Shown here piece after piece: positions 5,911-7,333 of a stretch of 7,333 nt of DNA (position 1 is the first letter of the stretch; every line of letters begins with the position of its first letter). Below the pieces are notes generated by a model, which did no database searches, was not told the DNA's origin, and saw only the letters and a program-made list of their open reading frames with translations. The stretch comes from Phycisphaerales bacterium. GTDB lineage: Bacteria > Planctomycetota > Phycisphaerae > Sedimentisphaerales > Anaerohalosphaeraceae. The stretch spans positions 557 through 7,889 of the forward strand of contig PMBP01000190.1 in the NCBI GenBank assembly GCA_003152975.1, read 5' to 3'. The translations under genes and the position numbers were made by a program.

Positions 5911-6499
5911 GTCCGGGCCGGCCTTGGCTGGGCGGAGATCGGGGCCGGTCCCTGCGCGGGGCCTGGTGCTGATGGAGCTGTTGATCGTGATCGCGATCCT
6001 GTCGATGATGGTGGCGCTGGCGTCGCTGGCCTTTACGCCGCGGATGCTGTTCAGCAACACCGAACGGAGCGCCCAGCAGTTCATGCGGGCACTGAAGATG
6101 GCCCTGAACGCCTCGGCCGAAAGCGACCAGCGGTATGCGGTGGTGCTGGATTTTGATGAGCAGATGTACGCGCTGATGCCGTATGCGACGCTGGACAAAG
6201 ACCAGATCCTCGCCGAGCAGCCGGTGTTGATGACGGGTAAGTTTCATGAGGATTTTCAACTCAGTTATGTCCGCTTTGATGACGCCCAGGACACCCGCAA
6301 CTGGGACGTTTCGCAGGCCAGCTATTTTCGGGTGTGGCTGATGGCCGGGCACGGCGGGTGGCAGAACGGGGCCAAGATCGTGGTGCTGGACCGCGAGGGA
6401 AACCCCTACACGATCATCACCAACCGGTTCAGCAAGGTCATCACGCTGCTGCCGGGGGACATGGATATTCTGGAGCCCGTCGAGAATGTTTTGTTTTAG
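5879..6499 (+). CDS. gspH: GspH-like minor pseudopilin
   Basis: Pseudopilin-type protein of 206 residues in the gspH position, probably part of the pseudopilus tip. The prepilin signal is RGLVLMELLIVIAILSMM: cleavage is expected after Gly28, with Leu at +1 instead of Phe and the conserved Glu at +5 (Glu33). The membrane helix runs about 29-52, followed by a helix (about 57-76) and a beta-rich domain ending near 200, as in GspH/FimT. The ATG at 5879 has GAGGGG at 5869-5874 and gives an unusual 28-residue Arg/Pro-rich leader that overlaps gspG. A TTG at 5924 would give a 13-residue leader but has no visible ribosome site. The name rests on prepilin signal plus position; sequence similarity to GspH is weak by eye. 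Confidence 0.75.
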   Translation: MRICSAPTLNRSGPALAGRRSGPVPARGLVLMELLIVIAILSMMVALASLAFTPRMLFSNTERSAQQFMRALKMALNASAESDQRYAVVLDFDEQMYALMPYATLDKDQILAEQPVLMTGKFHEDFQLSYVRFDDAQDTRNWDVSQASYFRVWLMAGHGGWQNGAKIVVLDREGNPYTIITNRFSKVITLLPGDMDILEPVENVLF

Positions 6500-7333
6500 T
6501 ATAACCCGGCGATTCAGCGGTTTTACACTCATCGAGGTGGTGACGGCGTTGCTGATCCTGGGGACGATCTGCGCGACGGTGCTGACGGTGATGAATCAGG
6601 CGATCACGACGGCGATCGATCTGCGGAAACGGACGCAGGCGTTCGAGGCGGCCCGGGAGAACATGGAAAACCTGCTATGCCTGATGACGGTGTCGGACAC
6701 ATCGGACTTCGGGACCGACCCGCTGCACCCGGACATCGAATGGGAGACGACGGTGGAGCCCTTTACAGAGCCGGCGACCAACAAGATGTGGATCCAGGCG
6801 GTGTGTACGGCCTCTTATCCGGACAGCGCCGGCGACATTCAGAAGGTGACGCTGACCCACTGGCTGACGGGGCTGTCCGACAAGCAGATGCAGCAGATTC
6901 TCGACCAGCAGAAACGCGAGGGTAAGTACCTGGACCTGCTCAGCGACAGCGACAAGACCCGGACCGAACAGTCGGCTATCCGGCGGTATCTTCAGGAAAA
7001 GGGAATCGAGCCGAAGGCCTACAACAAAGTTCTGGCCGACCAGGCACGACTGACGAAACAGTGGATAAAAGAGTACAAAGACGATCCGGATACGCTCCAG
7101 GGGCTGATGGATTCGGTCCGGCAGACGGAGTACGAGTGGCTGGATACGATCGGGTTCAACTGGGACGATTTTGGTCAATGGCGGCAGGAGAATCCCGATC
7201 CGGCGAGAACGACGGGCTCGACCGGAGATTCGAAGAACGGCAAGGGTGACAATCCGAAGGACAAAACCAAGGATTCGGCGGGAGGGACGCCGACCGTGCC
7301 GAGTTCGGGCGACACCTCGGATTTCGACAAAGC
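6486..7333 (+). CDS. gspI: GspI-like minor pseudopilin with long C-terminal extension, 3'-truncated by the window edge
   Basis: The frame is open from ATG 6486 to the window end, 282 codons without a stop. The N-terminus has a perfect prepilin signal: cleavage after Gly12 in SGFTLIEVVTALLILG, Phe at +1, Glu17 at +5, membrane helix about 13-37. Residues about 40-130 resemble the short pseudopilin domain of GspI, including the RENMENLL helix and a final strand VTLTHWLTG. Residues about 130-235 are charged and predicted helical, and 236-282 are low-complexity Asp/Ser/Thr/Lys/Gly. GspI is usually about 120-130 residues, so the extension is large. The start overlaps gspH by 14 bases, with GGAG at 6472-6475. 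It could instead be a GspJ-like or lineage-specific pseudopilin. Confidence 0.7.
   Translation, partial: MFCFSITRRFSGFTLIEVVTALLILGTICATVLTVMNQAITTAIDLRKRTQAFEAARENMENLLCLMTVSDTSDFGTDPLHPDIEWETTVEPFTEPATNKMWIQAVCTASYPDSAGDIQKVTLTHWLTGLSDKQMQQILDQQKREGKYLDLLSDSDKTRTEQSAIRRYLQEKGIEPKAYNKVLADQARLTKQWIKEYKDDPDTLQGLMDSVRQTEYEWLDTIGFNWDDFGQWRQENPDPARTTGSTGDSKNGKGDNPKDKTKDSAGGTPTVPSSGDTSDFDK

Overview
The window carries the front and middle of a type II secretion (T2SS, Gsp) operon, all on the + strand: gspD (secretin, 5' end outside the window), gspE (assembly ATPase), a four-helix-bundle protein gene, gspF (inner-membrane platform), gspG (major pseudopilin), a gspH-like and a gspI-like minor pseudopilin. 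The last gene runs off the right edge. Apart from the extra gene, the order D-E-F-G-H-I is the usual T2SS order. gspJ and gspK would be expected downstream, and gspC or the rest of gspD upstream.

The organism is a GC-rich bacterium with an outer membrane. Codons in the gsp genes are dominated by ctg, cgg, gcg and ggg. The style of the genes (secretin with long Gln- and Thr/Gly-rich linkers, a tetracysteine GspE, a four-helix-bundle gene with AT-rich flanks) suggests Planctomycetota, perhaps Phycisphaerae. That is an impression from recall, not something the window proves.

Layout: 1-1739 gspD; 1740-2012 a non-coding gap with three arrays of degenerate 7-bp repeats and one 19-bp perfect palindrome; 2013-3710 gspE; 3711-4239 a cassette-like insertion made of a 7-bp repeat array, a near-palindrome, the four-helix-bundle gene and a second 7-bp array in inverted orientation; 4240-5454 gspF; 5479-5910 gspG; 5879-6499 gspH-like; 6486-end gspI-like. 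gspG to gspI are tightly packed and overlapping, which suggests translational coupling. The two gaps around gspE are AT-rich and repeat-laden.

How it works together: GspE would hydrolyse ATP at the cytoplasmic face and, through GspF, drive assembly of a pseudopilus of GspG capped by GspH/GspI-type minor pseudopilins. This pushes folded periplasmic substrates out through the GspD channel. The most unusual parts are the four-helix-bundle cassette, whose inverted heptamer arrays supply its own stop codon and the leader of gspF; the related heptamer arrays and palindrome before gspE; and a GspI-like protein with a C-terminal extension longer than the usual whole protein.
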